NCBI GenBank assembly: GCA_017509985.1
Contig: JAFWOE010000012.1
Span: forward strand, 1-64,000
DNA: 64,000 nt
Reading direction: 5' to 3'
From: Lachnospiraceae bacterium
Lineage (GTDB): Bacteria > Bacillota > Clostridia > Lachnospirales > Lachnospiraceae
Both the position numbers and the translations under genes were made by a program. Every line of letters starts with the position of its first letter. Within the stretch, counting starts at the first letter, position 1. Shown one piece after another: positions 51,314 to 60,595 of this stretch. A model generated the notes under the pieces. The model ran no database searches, was not told the DNA's origin, and was given only the letters and a program-made list of their open reading frames with translations.

Positions 51314-53749
51314 ATGTCGGAATATGCCGGAAACCGATGGTATAAATGTGATCTTCATCTGCATACCATGACCAGTTCCTGTTATCTCGATAAAGAGGAT
51401 ACCGCGCAGGACTGGGTGCAGAGAGCGCTGGAGCAGGGCCTTTCTGCAGTCGCAGTGACGGATCACAACGATTACCGCGGTATCAGCGGGATCATGGAAG
51501 AAGGAAAAAAGCAGGGACTTGCGGTCTTTCCCGGTGTGGAGATCACCTGTGACTCCAGCAAGATCCATATCGTGATCCTTTTTGATACCAACAGACACGC
51601 CGAGACGGTCCGCGATTTTCTGAACCGCTGCGATATCGACAGTGATCACATCGGAGATACCGAGGGGACGAGCCTCAGCGTATTTGAGGTCTGTGAGATC
51701 GCTAAAAAGCGCGGGGCACTGGTCATTGCCGCGCATATCGATGAATTCAACTCAATAAGCGGCATGAATCCTGCGAATATCGACCGGCTTTTCGAAGGCG
51801 GGTACATTGACGCCGTCCAGGTATCGAATGTCCCGGTGTGGAGAAAGTTTGAAGAAGATAAAAATACAGAGGCCATGCAGAAAGCCCTGGAAGAAAAATA
51901 CGGTCCGGATGCGACGCCTCAGGAGACCGAGCGCTGGCGCAAATGCTACAACCGCGCGAAAGCGGCAGGCCTTCCGATGCTGGCGTTTTCCGACAATCCC
52001 CGGTCCGAAGGAGAGAGCAAGCACGGCCTGTGGGGCATCGGCTCCGTATATACCTGGATCCAGATGGACGATGTCGTCAACCTGGAAAGCATCCGCCAGT
52101 CGCTGTTTGCGCCGGAAAGCCGCATCCGTATGATTTACGACAGCGAGGCCATGCCGCATACCGAGCCGGACTTCTGGATCCGGTCTTTGGAAGTCCGTAA
52201 AACGGAACTGAACCCGCACGCACCGATCCATCTGGATTTCCATCCCCAGCTCAACTGCATCATCGGGGGAAAAGGAAGCGGGAAATCCGCCCTGGTCCGG
52301 ATCCTTTCCGGTGTCTACGGTCAGTTCTCCGGGAGCCTTCTGAAGGGGACTGTTGCGCAGCAGATGGATTTTTATACGCGTGTTTCCGAAGAGAACCGGG
52401 GAATCTTTCATGAGGATTCGGAAATAGAGATCCGTTTTTCCTGGTACGGAACCCCGTATAAGATGCTGGTCACGGATATTCAAAGCATTACCGAGCAGAA
52501 AACGGCCATTTACCGGATCGATCCGGAGACCGGTCAGGAGACCGAAGAAGACTGGACGGACCTGCTTTCGTCACCAGGCTTCTATGCAGAAGTGCTGACG
52601 CAGCGGCAGATCCATGAGATCGCTGTAACACCCGGAGCACTGCTGAACTACACCGACCGTACCATCGAAGACATGCACCTCCAGAAGATGCGGAAACAGT
52701 ATTATTTCGGGGAACTGATCAATCTCTCCACCGAGATCCGTGCCGGAGAAGATCTTCTTGAGAATGACGGCAGGGTCCGCGCCGAACTGGAATGGTACAG
52801 AAAGCGCCGCGGGGAAGAACCGGAGAATCCTAAAATTAAAGAATGGATCAGGACACGGGAGCAGCTGCTGGGCATGCTCGATCCCGGGCTTGAACGGATG
52901 GAGGAACTTCGAAGCAGAAGAGAAGAACTTATGAAAGAATATGACCGCTGTTTCGAGGAGATCCGCCGGATGCGCACAGAGTTCATCGACTCCGCGCTGG
53001 AAGAGGACGGGAATTATAAAATGGAACTGCAGCCTTCAGCCAGTCATGAATCCCTTCGCAGCATGCTGAAAGAACTGCTTTCCGATGACACGGCGCTGAC
53101 CGCACTCCTTTCGGAAGATCTCCGGAAACTGGAAACGGCTCTGTTTTCCAAAGGCGACGGACTGAACAGGTATACGGACCTGCTCCTGCTGGCAAGGAAA
53201 GGCATGAACGGCCGTCAGCAGGGAACGGGGGACGGTGCAGAAAAATTCATGGCTTATTTTGCTCATTATATCCGCAATATGAAGGAAGCGGATTTTGAAC
53301 GCATGCTGCTGTTCCGTCCGGAAGACGAGATCTGTATGTATTATCATCCCAACGGCGTTAAAAAACTGTACCCGATGACGAATGCGTCCGCCGGTGAAAA
53401 AGCAACCGCCGTATTCTCTTTTATCCTGGCCAGCGGAAGCACGCCGCTGATCATCGACCAGCCCGAAGACGATATGGACAACCGGGTGATCTATGAGGAA
53501 GTGGTCAGCAAAATGAAAAAGGCCAAGCAGAGAAGGCAGATCATTGTCGTGACGCACAACGCAAATATCGCGCTCAATACCGATCCGGAAATGATCATCT
53601 CCATGGATTCCCACAGCAAGTTCACGAAAGTGCGGATGCAGGGAAGCGCAGATAATGACGATGTCCGCCGCGAAGTCTGCGATGTCGTGGAAGGCTCCGA
53701 AAAAGCATTTCTGCAGCGTGCCAGAAAATATCACCTGCAGCAGGATTAG
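51314..53749 (+). CDS. PHP-domain phosphoesterase fused to an SMC-like ATPase (TrlF-like)
   Basis: 811 residues. N-terminal PHP domain (1-about 260) with metal ligands: DLHLH (13-17), TDHND (His 51), PGVEITC (Glu 76), AAHID (His 141), FSDNP (Asp 227). An ABC/SMC-type ATPase follows: Walker A GGKGSGKS at 318-325, a coiled-coil-rich middle (about 480-640), a signature-like NASAGEKATAVFSF near 690, Walker B LIIDQPEDDMDN and an H-loop VVTHNAN. This is the TrlF-like AAA group, in which a phosphatase or nuclease domain is joined to a RecN/SMC-type ATPase and which occurs in mobile or defence-rich settings. No nuclease assay is implied. GGGAGGG precedes the ATG. A DUF5131 gene follows. Confidence 0.85.
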   Translation: MSEYAGNRWYKCDLHLHTMTSSCYLDKEDTAQDWVQRALEQGLSAVAVTDHNDYRGISGIMEEGKKQGLAVFPGVEITCDSSKIHIVILFDTNRHAETVRDFLNRCDIDSDHIGDTEGTSLSVFEVCEIAKKRGALVIAAHIDEFNSISGMNPANIDRLFEGGYIDAVQVSNVPVWRKFEEDKNTEAMQKALEEKYGPDATPQETERWRKCYNRAKAAGLPMLAFSDNPRSEGESKHGLWGIGSVYTWIQMDDVVNLESIRQSLFAPESRIRMIYDSEAMPHTEPDFWIRSLEVRKTELNPHAPIHLDFHPQLNCIIGGKGSGKSALVRILSGVYGQFSGSLLKGTVAQQMDFYTRVSEENRGIFHEDSEIEIRFSWYGTPYKMLVTDIQSITEQKTAIYRIDPETGQETEEDWTDLLSSPGFYAEVLTQRQIHEIAVTPGALLNYTDRTIEDMHLQKMRKQYYFGELINLSTEIRAGEDLLENDGRVRAELEWYRKRRGEEPENPKIKEWIRTREQLLGMLDPGLERMEELRSRREELMKEYDRCFEEIRRMRTEFIDSALEEDGNYKMELQPSASHESLRSMLKELLSDDTALTALLSEDLRKLETALFSKGDGLNRYTDLLLLARKGMNGRQQGTGDGAEKFMAYFAHYIRNMKEADFERMLLFRPEDEICMYYHPNGVKKLYPMTNASAGEKATAVFSFILASGSTPLIIDQPEDDMDNRVIYEEVVSKMKKAKQRRQIIVVTHNANIALNTDPEMIISMDSHSKFTKVRMQGSADNDDVRREVCDVVEGSEKAFLQRARKYHLQQD

Positions 53750-53791
53750 AGTAATTACGGATTCACCGATCCCTGCAGGGAGGGAAGAAAT

Positions 53792-54550
53792 ATGCCGACA
53801 TGGAATCCATGGCATGGATGTACAAAGATCAGCCCGGGGTGTTATCATTGCTATGTGTACCGCCGGGATGCGGAATTCGGAAAAGATACATCTGTTGTGA
53901 AAAAAACATCTTCTTTTAATCTGCCGGTGAAAAAAGACCGCCGGAAAGAGTACAAGCTTCAGCCGGAAGATGGTGTGGTGTATACCTGTTTTACTTCGGA
54001 TTTTTTTCATCCAGCTGCGGACGAGTGGCGTCCGGAAGTCTGGGCAATGATGAAAGAACGTTCGGATCTGCAATTCTATTTTATTACAAAACGCCCGCAC
54101 AGATTTTTCAATGGCCTGCCATCCGACTGGGGTGACGGGTATGAAAATGTCACGGTCTGCTGTACCTGCGAAAGCCAGAGCATGGCGGACAGACGTCTGC
54201 CCCGGTATCTGGAACTGCCGATCCGCCATAAGGAGATCATCCATGAGCCGATGCTGGAGCGGATCAATATTGAAAAGTATCTTGAAAAGTATCATGACGT
54301 TATTGAGGGAGTCACCGTTGGCGGAGAATCCGGGGAGGACGCCAGGGAACTGGACTACGCATGGGTCCTGGAGAGCCACCTGCAATGCGTGAAATATGAT
54401 GTGCCGTTCTTTTTTCATCAGACCGGGTATCATTTCCGGAAGAACGGAAAACTCTATACAATCCCGAGAAAGAACCAGCATGAGCAGGCACGGAAAGCGA
54501 AGCTGGATTATATACCGGGCTGGACAGGGATCCGGGAGATCCCGGACTGA
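53792..54550 (+). CDS. DUF5131 (phage Gp37/Gp68) family protein
   Basis: 252 residues. N-terminal WNPWHGCTKISPGCYHCYVYRRDAEFG has Cys-x6-Cys-x2-Cys and resembles a radical-SAM-like cluster motif of the family; FYFITKRPHRFFNGLP and VTVGGESGEDARELDYAWV are the other landmarks. The family is found in phages and, often singly, in anaerobe chromosomes; reaction not known. GGGAGGGA lies just before ATG, 42 bases after the PHP-ATPase stop in the same direction, so co-transcription is likely. Confidence 0.9.
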   Translation: MPTWNPWHGCTKISPGCYHCYVYRRDAEFGKDTSVVKKTSSFNLPVKKDRRKEYKLQPEDGVVYTCFTSDFFHPAADEWRPEVWAMMKERSDLQFYFITKRPHRFFNGLPSDWGDGYENVTVCCTCESQSMADRRLPRYLELPIRHKEIIHEPMLERINIEKYLEKYHDVIEGVTVGGESGEDARELDYAWVLESHLQCVKYDVPFFFHQTGYHFRKNGKLYTIPRKNQHEQARKAKLDYIPGWTGIREIPD

Positions 54551-54606
54551 CCGGAAAACAACAGAGTAACCGGATTGAAAAACCTGTAAGGAAGGAGGGC
54601 TCACTT

Positions 54607-55416
54607 ATGTACATAATGGAAGCCATTCGTCACAGACGGAGTGTACGGACATTTGACGGGACGCCTCTTCGTCCGGAGGACATCGAAAAGGTCGCAGAAT
54701 ACGCGCAGAATGTTGATAATCCCTATGAACTGCCGATCGAATGGAAGATCCTCGACGCGAAGAGAGACAGCCTTTCTTCTCCGGTGATCGTCGGAACGGA
54801 CACATGGATCGCCGGAAAACTGAAACGCGCGCCTCATGCGGAGGAAGCTTTCGGCTACGCGTTTGAAAAGGTCGTACTTTTTGCCGAGATGATGGATCTC
54901 GGAACGACATGGATCGCCGGTACGATGGACCGCGCGGCGTTTGAACGCGCAATGGAACTGGCGGAAGACGAGGTCATGCCCTGCGTCAGCCCGCTCGGAT
55001 ATCCGGCCAGAAAAATGTCTTTGAGGGAAACCCTGATGCGCAAAGGAGTCAAAGCGGACAGCCGCTTCGAATTCGAAAAACTTTTCTTTGACGGTTCTTT
55101 TGACAAACCGCTTGCGCCGGAAGGCGCCGGAGAGCTGAAGCCGGTACTGGAAGCGGTTCGTCTTGCTCCTTCTGCGGTCAACAAGCAGCCCTGGCGCATT
55201 GTGATCGAAGGCGGGAAAGCACATTTTTATGAAAAAAAGAGCAAAGGCTTTGCGGACCCGAAAGGATGGGATCTTCAGAAAGTAGACATCGGCATCGCAC
55301 TGGCTCACTTTGAGATCGGCGCCGAAGCGGCCGGGATCCGCATGTCCCTGAAAGTCGATGATCCCGGTATTAAAACAGACGATCTGCACTATATTGCTTC
55401 GTACGTCCGGGAATAA
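54607..55416 (+). CDS. Nitroreductase-like protein (TM1586 type)
   Basis: 269 residues with the two halves of the TM1586-type nitroreductase fold. RHRRSVRTFDGTPLRPEDIEKV at the start is the nitroreductase motif, and APSAVNKQPWRIVI near 191-204 the FMN-contact region, which in simple nitroreductases is near the N-terminus. KVDIGIALAHFEIGAEAAG is the C-terminal block. The length fits this two-module class, in which both modules share one flavin site. AAGGAGGG precedes the ATG. It is followed by an ATP-grasp gene. Confidence 0.86.
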   Translation: MYIMEAIRHRRSVRTFDGTPLRPEDIEKVAEYAQNVDNPYELPIEWKILDAKRDSLSSPVIVGTDTWIAGKLKRAPHAEEAFGYAFEKVVLFAEMMDLGTTWIAGTMDRAAFERAMELAEDEVMPCVSPLGYPARKMSLRETLMRKGVKADSRFEFEKLFFDGSFDKPLAPEGAGELKPVLEAVRLAPSAVNKQPWRIVIEGGKAHFYEKKSKGFADPKGWDLQKVDIGIALAHFEIGAEAAGIRMSLKVDDPGIKTDDLHYIASYVRE

Positions 55417-55461
55417 CAAAGAGCAGCAGCGGTTTTACTGTAATTTAAGGAGTCGTAATAA

Positions 55462-56805
55462 ATGAGACTGCAGGATAAGGTATACGAGACCTATAAAACA
55501 CATGTCAATTCGCATCTGGAAGAGAACCGGATCGGAGCCATGACCTTAAAGGAGGCCGTGGAAAATTCCCCGCTGAACCGGGGAACGCTGGAAAAGACCG
55601 TACATATCCCGAAGGTGTTCGATGAAGAAACGGCAGAGCAGTTTAAGGAGATCGTACAGACGGGCTGCCGGATTTTCGGAAAAGTGATCCGGGAATACCG
55701 GGAGCATGAGGATTACCGAAGGCTGTTTCCGTTTTCTAAGGAACTGGAAGAGCTGATCCTTCTGCCCGCGCAGTACGACAGCCTCCTGCCCATTGCCCGT
55801 CTGGACATTTTTTATCATGAGGATACCAGAGAATTCCAGTTCTGCGAGATCAATACCGACGGAACAGCGGCTATGTTCCGGGATGTGGAGCTTCGAAAAG
55901 CGCTGATCTACAATCCGGCGCACCGGGCAGTGGAGCAGGCTTTTGAGCTGGAACCCTTTGAACTGTTCGACAGCTGGGTGAAGACATTCCTTTCGATCTA
56001 TGAGACATATCCGAAGAAAAAAGAACGGCCGCATGTTGCAATGGTCGACTTTCTGGAAAACGCAACGCTGCAGGACTTTGAGGAATTTGAAAGAAGCTTT
56101 GAAAAAGCAGGGATCTCCTGTGAGACCTGTGACATCACCGAATTAGAGTATAAAAACGGAGCCCTGTATTCTCCAAAAGGAAACAGGATCGATGCGATCT
56201 ACCGGAGAGCCGTTACGGCGGATATCATGGCAAATTATGACAAAGTCACCGATTTTCTGAACGCGGTCCGGGAGGATGCGGTTTTTATAGCCGGGAGTTT
56301 TGCCACGCAGATCATCCATACTAAATGGCTGTTTTATGTACTGCATCTGGATCGGACGAAGTCTTTCCTGACCGAAGAAGAGCGGGCGTTTGTTGAAACC
56401 CATGTCCCGCTGACAGTGGAATTTTCACCGGAATATATTACGCTGGAAGAGGTCTTTGCACGAAAAAATGATTTTATCCTGAAGCCGATGGATGCCTATG
56501 CTTCCAAGGGCGTTTATGCTTCCGGGCGCGAGTATTCACAGGAGGACTGGGAGAAAACTGCCGCAGATCTTTACGGGAAAGGCTATATCTGTCAGAAGTA
56601 CTGTGAACAGTATCTTACCGACAACATCGATTTTGCCTGGGGTGACGGGGCATGGCATCCTTATATCAACATGCCGGGGCTCTATGCTTACAACGGAGAA
56701 TTCACCGGGATCCTGATGCGGATGGCCTGTGAAGAGAACATCATCGTAGCACATGAAAATGAACGGACCGCAGCGGTCTTCCTGGTCAAAGGCGTGAAGG
56801 AGTAA
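55462..56805 (+). CDS. ATP-grasp protein related to glutathionylspermidine synthase
   Basis: 447 residues. Layout fits the pre-ATP-grasp and ATP-grasp parts of the glutathionylspermidine-synthase-like family: RLDIFYHEDTREFQFCEINTDGTAAM near 114-139 (metal and substrate site), NDFILKPMDAYASKGVYASG near 335-354 (ATP lysine and glycine loop) and ICQKYCEQYLTDNIDFAW near 375-392. Members join an amine and a carboxyl group using ATP; no amidase domain is fused here. Substrate unknown. TAAGGAG lies about 10 bases before the ATG. It starts 45 bases after the nitroreductase and ends one base before the MFS gene. Confidence 0.8.
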   Translation: MRLQDKVYETYKTHVNSHLEENRIGAMTLKEAVENSPLNRGTLEKTVHIPKVFDEETAEQFKEIVQTGCRIFGKVIREYREHEDYRRLFPFSKELEELILLPAQYDSLLPIARLDIFYHEDTREFQFCEINTDGTAAMFRDVELRKALIYNPAHRAVEQAFELEPFELFDSWVKTFLSIYETYPKKKERPHVAMVDFLENATLQDFEEFERSFEKAGISCETCDITELEYKNGALYSPKGNRIDAIYRRAVTADIMANYDKVTDFLNAVREDAVFIAGSFATQIIHTKWLFYVLHLDRTKSFLTEEERAFVETHVPLTVEFSPEYITLEEVFARKNDFILKPMDAYASKGVYASGREYSQEDWEKTAADLYGKGYICQKYCEQYLTDNIDFAWGDGAWHPYINMPGLYAYNGEFTGILMRMACEENIIVAHENERTAAVFLVKGVKE

Positions 56806-56806
56806 C

Positions 56807-57979
56807 ATGAAGAAGCGTTCGGCCGCCCTGGTCATCGTTATCATACTGATCGCCTGCAATATGCGGGCGCCGTTTACCGGCGTCGGGGCTTTGACGCCGC
56901 TGATCCGGTCGGATCTGGGGCTTTCTAATACTCTCATGGGAATGCTTACGTCGATACCGCTGCTTGTCTTTGCAGTGATCAGTGCGGCGGCACCCTGGTT
57001 TTCCAGACGCGTCGGACTCGCGAGAAGTATTTCTTTCTCGCTGATTCTTGTTTTTGCGGGTGAGATGATCCGTTCTTTTACCAATACGGGCGGATTGTTC
57101 GCGGGAACAGCTGTTCTCTGTGTGGGCATCGGACTGGAGAATGTTCTTCTGATCAGTGTCGTGAAGCACTGGTTTCCGGAGAACCCCGCTCCTCCGACCA
57201 GCGCCTATTCGACGACCATGGCGCTTACGTCGGCGGTCTCTATCGGCAGGAGTGTTTATATGGCCAGGGAACTCGGGCTCGGATGGCGCGGCGCCCTGGC
57301 GGTCTGGGCAGTATTCGCGGTCATCGCCTTTTTCCTGTGGGCACCCGCTGTCCGTGCAACAGGTCTGGAAAAGCCGGCTGATGATACCGGAGAAAGTGTG
57401 ATCGGGCCCCTGATCCGTTCTCCGAGAACCTGGCTCCTGACCGTATTCTTCGGGATGCAGTCGCTTCTTTTCTACTGTATGACGGCCTGGGGACCGACGA
57501 TTCTGCAATCCAAGGGGTATACTCTGGAGCAGGCTTCTGCAGCGATGACCTTTCTGCAGATCGTCAGTCTTCCGATCACGCTGATGGCGCCGCTGCTGGC
57601 AAACCGGTTTTCCGCCCGCAAAGTGCTTGGGACCCTGCTGGTTGGCTATATTTTCGGAGGGATTCTGTTCTTCCTTGCCACCGGACCGGCGTTGGTTTAC
57701 ATAAGTCTGTTCCTCTATGCACAGGGTATGGGCAGCACTTTCAGCTTTTGTCTGCTGTTTTTCGCACAGAAAGGAAGAAACCCGAGGGAAACAGCGGCTA
57801 TTTCCGGAATCGCACAATGCGGAGGCTATGTCCTGTCCTCCGTCGGCCCGGTTCTGATGGGTGCCCTGGCGGATCTGACAGGGGCCTGGAAGTATTCCAT
57901 GCTGTTCCTGATCATAATACAGCTGATCGCCTGTGCGACCGGAATAATATCCTCCCGGAAAGGTACGATCCTTGAATGA
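56807..57979 (+). CDS. MFS transporter, CynX/NimT-like
   Basis: 390 residues with 12 hydrophobic helices. CNMRAPFTGVGALTPLIRSDLGLSN at the N-terminus is the motif of the CynX family (cyanate and related transporters), and SAYSTTMALTSAVSIG, CMTAWGPTILQSKGYTLEQASAAMTF and ISGIAQCGGYVLSSVGPVLMGALADLTGAWK are its later blocks. The transported compound is unknown; cyanate should not be assumed. It starts one base after the ATP-grasp gene and overlaps the rsuA-type gene by four bases. Confidence 0.88.
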   Translation: MKKRSAALVIVIILIACNMRAPFTGVGALTPLIRSDLGLSNTLMGMLTSIPLLVFAVISAAAPWFSRRVGLARSISFSLILVFAGEMIRSFTNTGGLFAGTAVLCVGIGLENVLLISVVKHWFPENPAPPTSAYSTTMALTSAVSIGRSVYMARELGLGWRGALAVWAVFAVIAFFLWAPAVRATGLEKPADDTGESVIGPLIRSPRTWLLTVFFGMQSLLFYCMTAWGPTILQSKGYTLEQASAAMTFLQIVSLPITLMAPLLANRFSARKVLGTLLVGYIFGGILFFLATGPALVYISLFLYAQGMGSTFSFCLLFFAQKGRNPRETAAISGIAQCGGYVLSSVGPVLMGALADLTGAWKYSMLFLIIIQLIACATGIISSRKGTILE

Positions 57980-58686
57980 TCCGACTTGATAAGATCCTGG
58001 CAGATATGGGCTGCGGGACCAGAAGTGAAGTAAAAAAAGAGATTCGAAAAGGCCTTGTCACAGTAGACGGTTCTGTGGAGAAGGATCCCGGGAGGCTGCT
58101 TAAGGGGTCGGAGAGCATTACCTTCAGGGGTGAACGCCTGGTCTATGAAGCCGTGGTATACTATATGCTCAACAAGCCTTCCGGTGTTGTCAGCGCCACG
58201 GAGGACAGGAAACAGAAAACGGTACTGGATCTCATCACAGAGGGCCGGAAAAAAGATCTGTTTCCGGTCGGCCGGCTGGATATTGATACAGAAGGCCTGC
58301 TAATCCTCACCAATGACGGGGAAATGGCGCACCGGCTTCTTTCACCGGCGCATCACGTGGAGAAGACCTATTTTGCAAAGGTAAGAGGCCGGCTTACGGA
58401 AGAAGATGTCCGGGCCTTTGCGGAAGGCCTTGAATTATCCGGGGATTTCACGGCTCTGCCGGCAAAGCTGGAGATCGGAGCCGCCGGGGAGGTGTCGGAA
58501 GCGCTTGTGACGATCTGTGAAGGAAAGTTTCACCAGGTCAAGAGGATGTTTCTGAAAAGAGGATGCGAAGTGTTTTATCTGAAACGCCTGTCGATGGGCC
58601 CCCTTGTTTTAGATGAAAAGCTGAACCCCGGAGAGTACCGGCGCCTGACCGAAGAGGAGATAAGGCTTTTAGAGGAGATTCGATGA
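57976..58686 (+). CDS. Pseudouridine synthase, RsuA/RluB family
   Basis: 236 residues. N-terminal S4 domain (RLDKILADMGCGTRSEVKKEI, 3-23), then the catalytic region with FPVGRLDIDTEGLLILTNDGE (catalytic Asp in RLD) and YYMLNKPSGVVSATED. C-terminal SEALVTICEGKFHQVKRMF matches RNA-binding elements of the family. It isomerises a uridine in 16S or 23S rRNA. ATGA overlap with the MFS gene. It overlaps rlmH at its stop. Confidence 0.92.
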   Translation: MIRLDKILADMGCGTRSEVKKEIRKGLVTVDGSVEKDPGRLLKGSESITFRGERLVYEAVVYYMLNKPSGVVSATEDRKQKTVLDLITEGRKKDLFPVGRLDIDTEGLLILTNDGEMAHRLLSPAHHVEKTYFAKVRGRLTEEDVRAFAEGLELSGDFTALPAKLEIGAAGEVSEALVTICEGKFHQVKRMFLKRGCEVFYLKRLSMGPLVLDEKLNPGEYRRLTEEEIRLLEEIR

Positions 58687-59153
58687 ACATTACGATCGCG
58701 GCGGTCGGAAAACTGAAAGAAAAGTACTGGAAAGATGCCTGTGCGGAGTATTTGAAGCGTCTGGGCAGTTATGCGCATGTGAAGATCGCCGAAGTGCCGG
58801 ATGCGGATCCGGCCAGATCCGGCGGGGTCGAAGGCGCTAAGGATAAAGAGGGCGAGGCCGTGCTTTCCGCTGTCCCGGAAAAGAGCCATGTCATCCTGAT
58901 GGCGATCGAAGGAAAGCAGAAGAGCAGCGTGCAGATCGCAGAGCATCTGAAGGAACTGATGAATGGTGGAAAAGGCGATATTACATTTGTGATCGGCGGC
59001 TCCGACGGTGTTTCAAAAAAGGTTTACGACCGGGCGGATGAACTGCTGAGCTTCGGTCCGGTCACACTTCCGCACAACCTTGCGCGGGTCGTCCTGCTGG
59101 AACAGGTCTACAGGGCATTTAAGATCCTGCGGAACGAGCCCTATCATAAATGA
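58683..59153 (+). CDS. rlmH: 23S rRNA pseudouridine-1915 N3-methyltransferase RlmH
   Basis: 156 residues, the usual size. Starts NITIAAVGKLKEKYWKDACAEY and holds the SPOUT knot FVIGGSDGVSKKVY and LLEQVYRAFKILRNEPYHK; the C-terminal YHK is diagnostic of RlmH. It methylates pseudouridine 1915 in helix 69 at the ribosome subunit interface. ATGA overlap with the rsuA-type gene makes two rRNA-modifying genes translationally coupled. Confidence 0.96.
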   Translation: MNITIAAVGKLKEKYWKDACAEYLKRLGSYAHVKIAEVPDADPARSGGVEGAKDKEGEAVLSAVPEKSHVILMAIEGKQKSSVQIAEHLKELMNGGKGDITFVIGGSDGVSKKVYDRADELLSFGPVTLPHNLARVVLLEQVYRAFKILRNEPYHK

Positions 59154-59221
59154 GCAGAACAGGCTGCGGCATAAAGCGGCAGCCGGAAAGTGCAGAGCGC
59201 ATACGAACGAAAGGAAAAGAC

Positions 59222-59800
59222 ATGGAACGTTTAACGCTGGAAAAAGCAAAAGAGATCAACGCAAAGATGGTCACAGAGGAACATCTGATCCTTCATGCAG
59301 CCAATGTTTCTGCAGCGATGGGTGCAATGGCCGAACATTTCGGTGAGGACAAAGAGCACTGGGAAGCCGTCGGCTGGCTTCACGATTATGATTATGAAAA
59401 ATATCCGGAAGAACATCTGGCTCACACCGAAGAACCCCTGCGCGGGCTGGGCGTCCCGGAAGAAGATATCCGCGCGATCCTGGCTCACGGTTATTCGATC
59501 TGCACGGATGTGGAACCGGTCACAAATATGGAGAAGAGCCTTTTTACGATCGACGAACTGACAGGTATCGTTCAGGCTGCCGCAAGAATGCGCCCGAACG
59601 GCATCACGGACATGGAAGTCAAAAGCTTCATGAAAAAATGGAAGGACAAGCGGTTTGCTGCAAAATGCAACCGCGAATTGATCCTAAAAGGCTGTGATCT
59701 GCTGGGCATGGAGATCCGTGACGTGGCCGCGCTGGTCATCGAAGGGATGAAAGCTCATGCGGAGGAACTGCAGCTGGCAGGTGAAGGGCAGGCGGAATGA
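59222..59800 (+). CDS. HD-domain metal-dependent hydrolase
   Basis: 192 residues from ATG at 59222 with AAGGA 6 bases upstream; a longer frame from 59150 adds a Cys/Arg-rich start without RBS. Metal-binding residues: LILHAANV (His 25), GWLHDYDYEKYPEEHLAH (His 54, Asp 55) and AILAHGYSIC (His near 87). Single-domain HD hydrolases of this sort act on nucleotides or phosphates; no reaction known. The stop overlaps the next gene by four bases. Confidence 0.88.
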   Translation: MERLTLEKAKEINAKMVTEEHLILHAANVSAAMGAMAEHFGEDKEHWEAVGWLHDYDYEKYPEEHLAHTEEPLRGLGVPEEDIRAILAHGYSICTDVEPVTNMEKSLFTIDELTGIVQAAARMRPNGITDMEVKSFMKKWKDKRFAAKCNRELILKGCDLLGMEIRDVAALVIEGMKAHAEELQLAGEGQAE

Positions 59801-60435
59801 AAACGATACTGTGCTACGGTGATTCCAATACCTACGGGTACGACCCGGCAACCGGCCTCCGTTACCCGGAGACAGTCCGCTGGACATGCCGGCTCCGGGA
59901 TCTGCTTGGTGAAGGATACCGGGTGATCGAAGAGGGGTGCAACGGCCGGACTACGGATATTTCCGACCCTGCGGAACCGTGGAAGAACGGGCGGTCTTAT
60001 CTGCCGGCGTGTTTAAACTCCCACAAACCGCTGGATATTGTGATCCTGATGCTCGGAAGCAATGATCTGAAAAAGAGCTATGGAAGGAGCGCCGGAGAGA
60101 TCGCTGCCGGTGCGGAAGCGCTGGTGGAGGATATCCGCTCATTCATGCCGCTGAAACAGGGTTATAACCCGGCCGTTATCCTGGTTTCGCCTCCCGAGGT
60201 CGGTGAGGGGATCCGTACATCTCCTTTCCGGGACCGTTTTGACGGGGAGGCGGCAGAAAAGTCAAAGGAACTGGCGGGGTATTATAAAAAAGCTGCCGAA
60301 AAACACGGCTGTGTTTTTTTCAATGCAGCGGAGTATATCAAACCATCCGTTCTGGATTCACTGCATCTGGATCCGGAGGCGCACGCGAAACTGGCAGCAG
60401 AGCTGTTCAGGGTGATCCAGAGGATGGAGCAGTAA
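59797..60435 (+). CDS. SGNH/GDSL-family esterase
   Basis: 212 residues. Block I ILCYGDSNTYGYDP with nucleophile Ser 10, block III MLGSNDL near 75-81, block V DSLHLDPEAH near 187-196 with catalytic Asp and His. No signal peptide: a cytoplasmic acyl esterase or arylesterase type, probably a small-ester deacetylase. It overlaps the HD-domain gene (ATGA), suggesting that the pair are made together. Confidence 0.9.
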   Translation: MKTILCYGDSNTYGYDPATGLRYPETVRWTCRLRDLLGEGYRVIEEGCNGRTTDISDPAEPWKNGRSYLPACLNSHKPLDIVILMLGSNDLKKSYGRSAGEIAAGAEALVEDIRSFMPLKQGYNPAVILVSPPEVGEGIRTSPFRDRFDGEAAEKSKELAGYYKKAAEKHGCVFFNAAEYIKPSVLDSLHLDPEAHAKLAAELFRVIQRMEQ

Positions 60436-60499
60436 AAGAAGAAACGGGTTAAATGAGTGCGGCAGGTATGAAAGGACAGTAAATCGGCCTTACTGCGTC

Positions 60500-60528
60500 T
60501 TTTCAACGGGAAAAGAGGGTGATATACT
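60500..60528 (+). promoter_or_regulatory. Promoter of the CoA-transferase gene
   Basis: TTTCAA (60500-60505), 17 bases, TATACT (60523-60528). Predicted start near 60535 and a leader of about 60 bases. The -35 is imperfect. Confidence 0.45.
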
Positions 60529-60595
60529 GATATATAAAAAGGCCGCAGAATAAAGTGAACTGAAAATCCAGTTAATAAATGGAGGACAAATACAA

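Noticed and set aside
53036..54604. 522-codon minus-strand frame across the PHP-ATPase and DUF5131 genes
   Set aside because: The plus strand has motif-complete proteins there; this is a shadow frame with low-complexity, Phe/His-rich composition.
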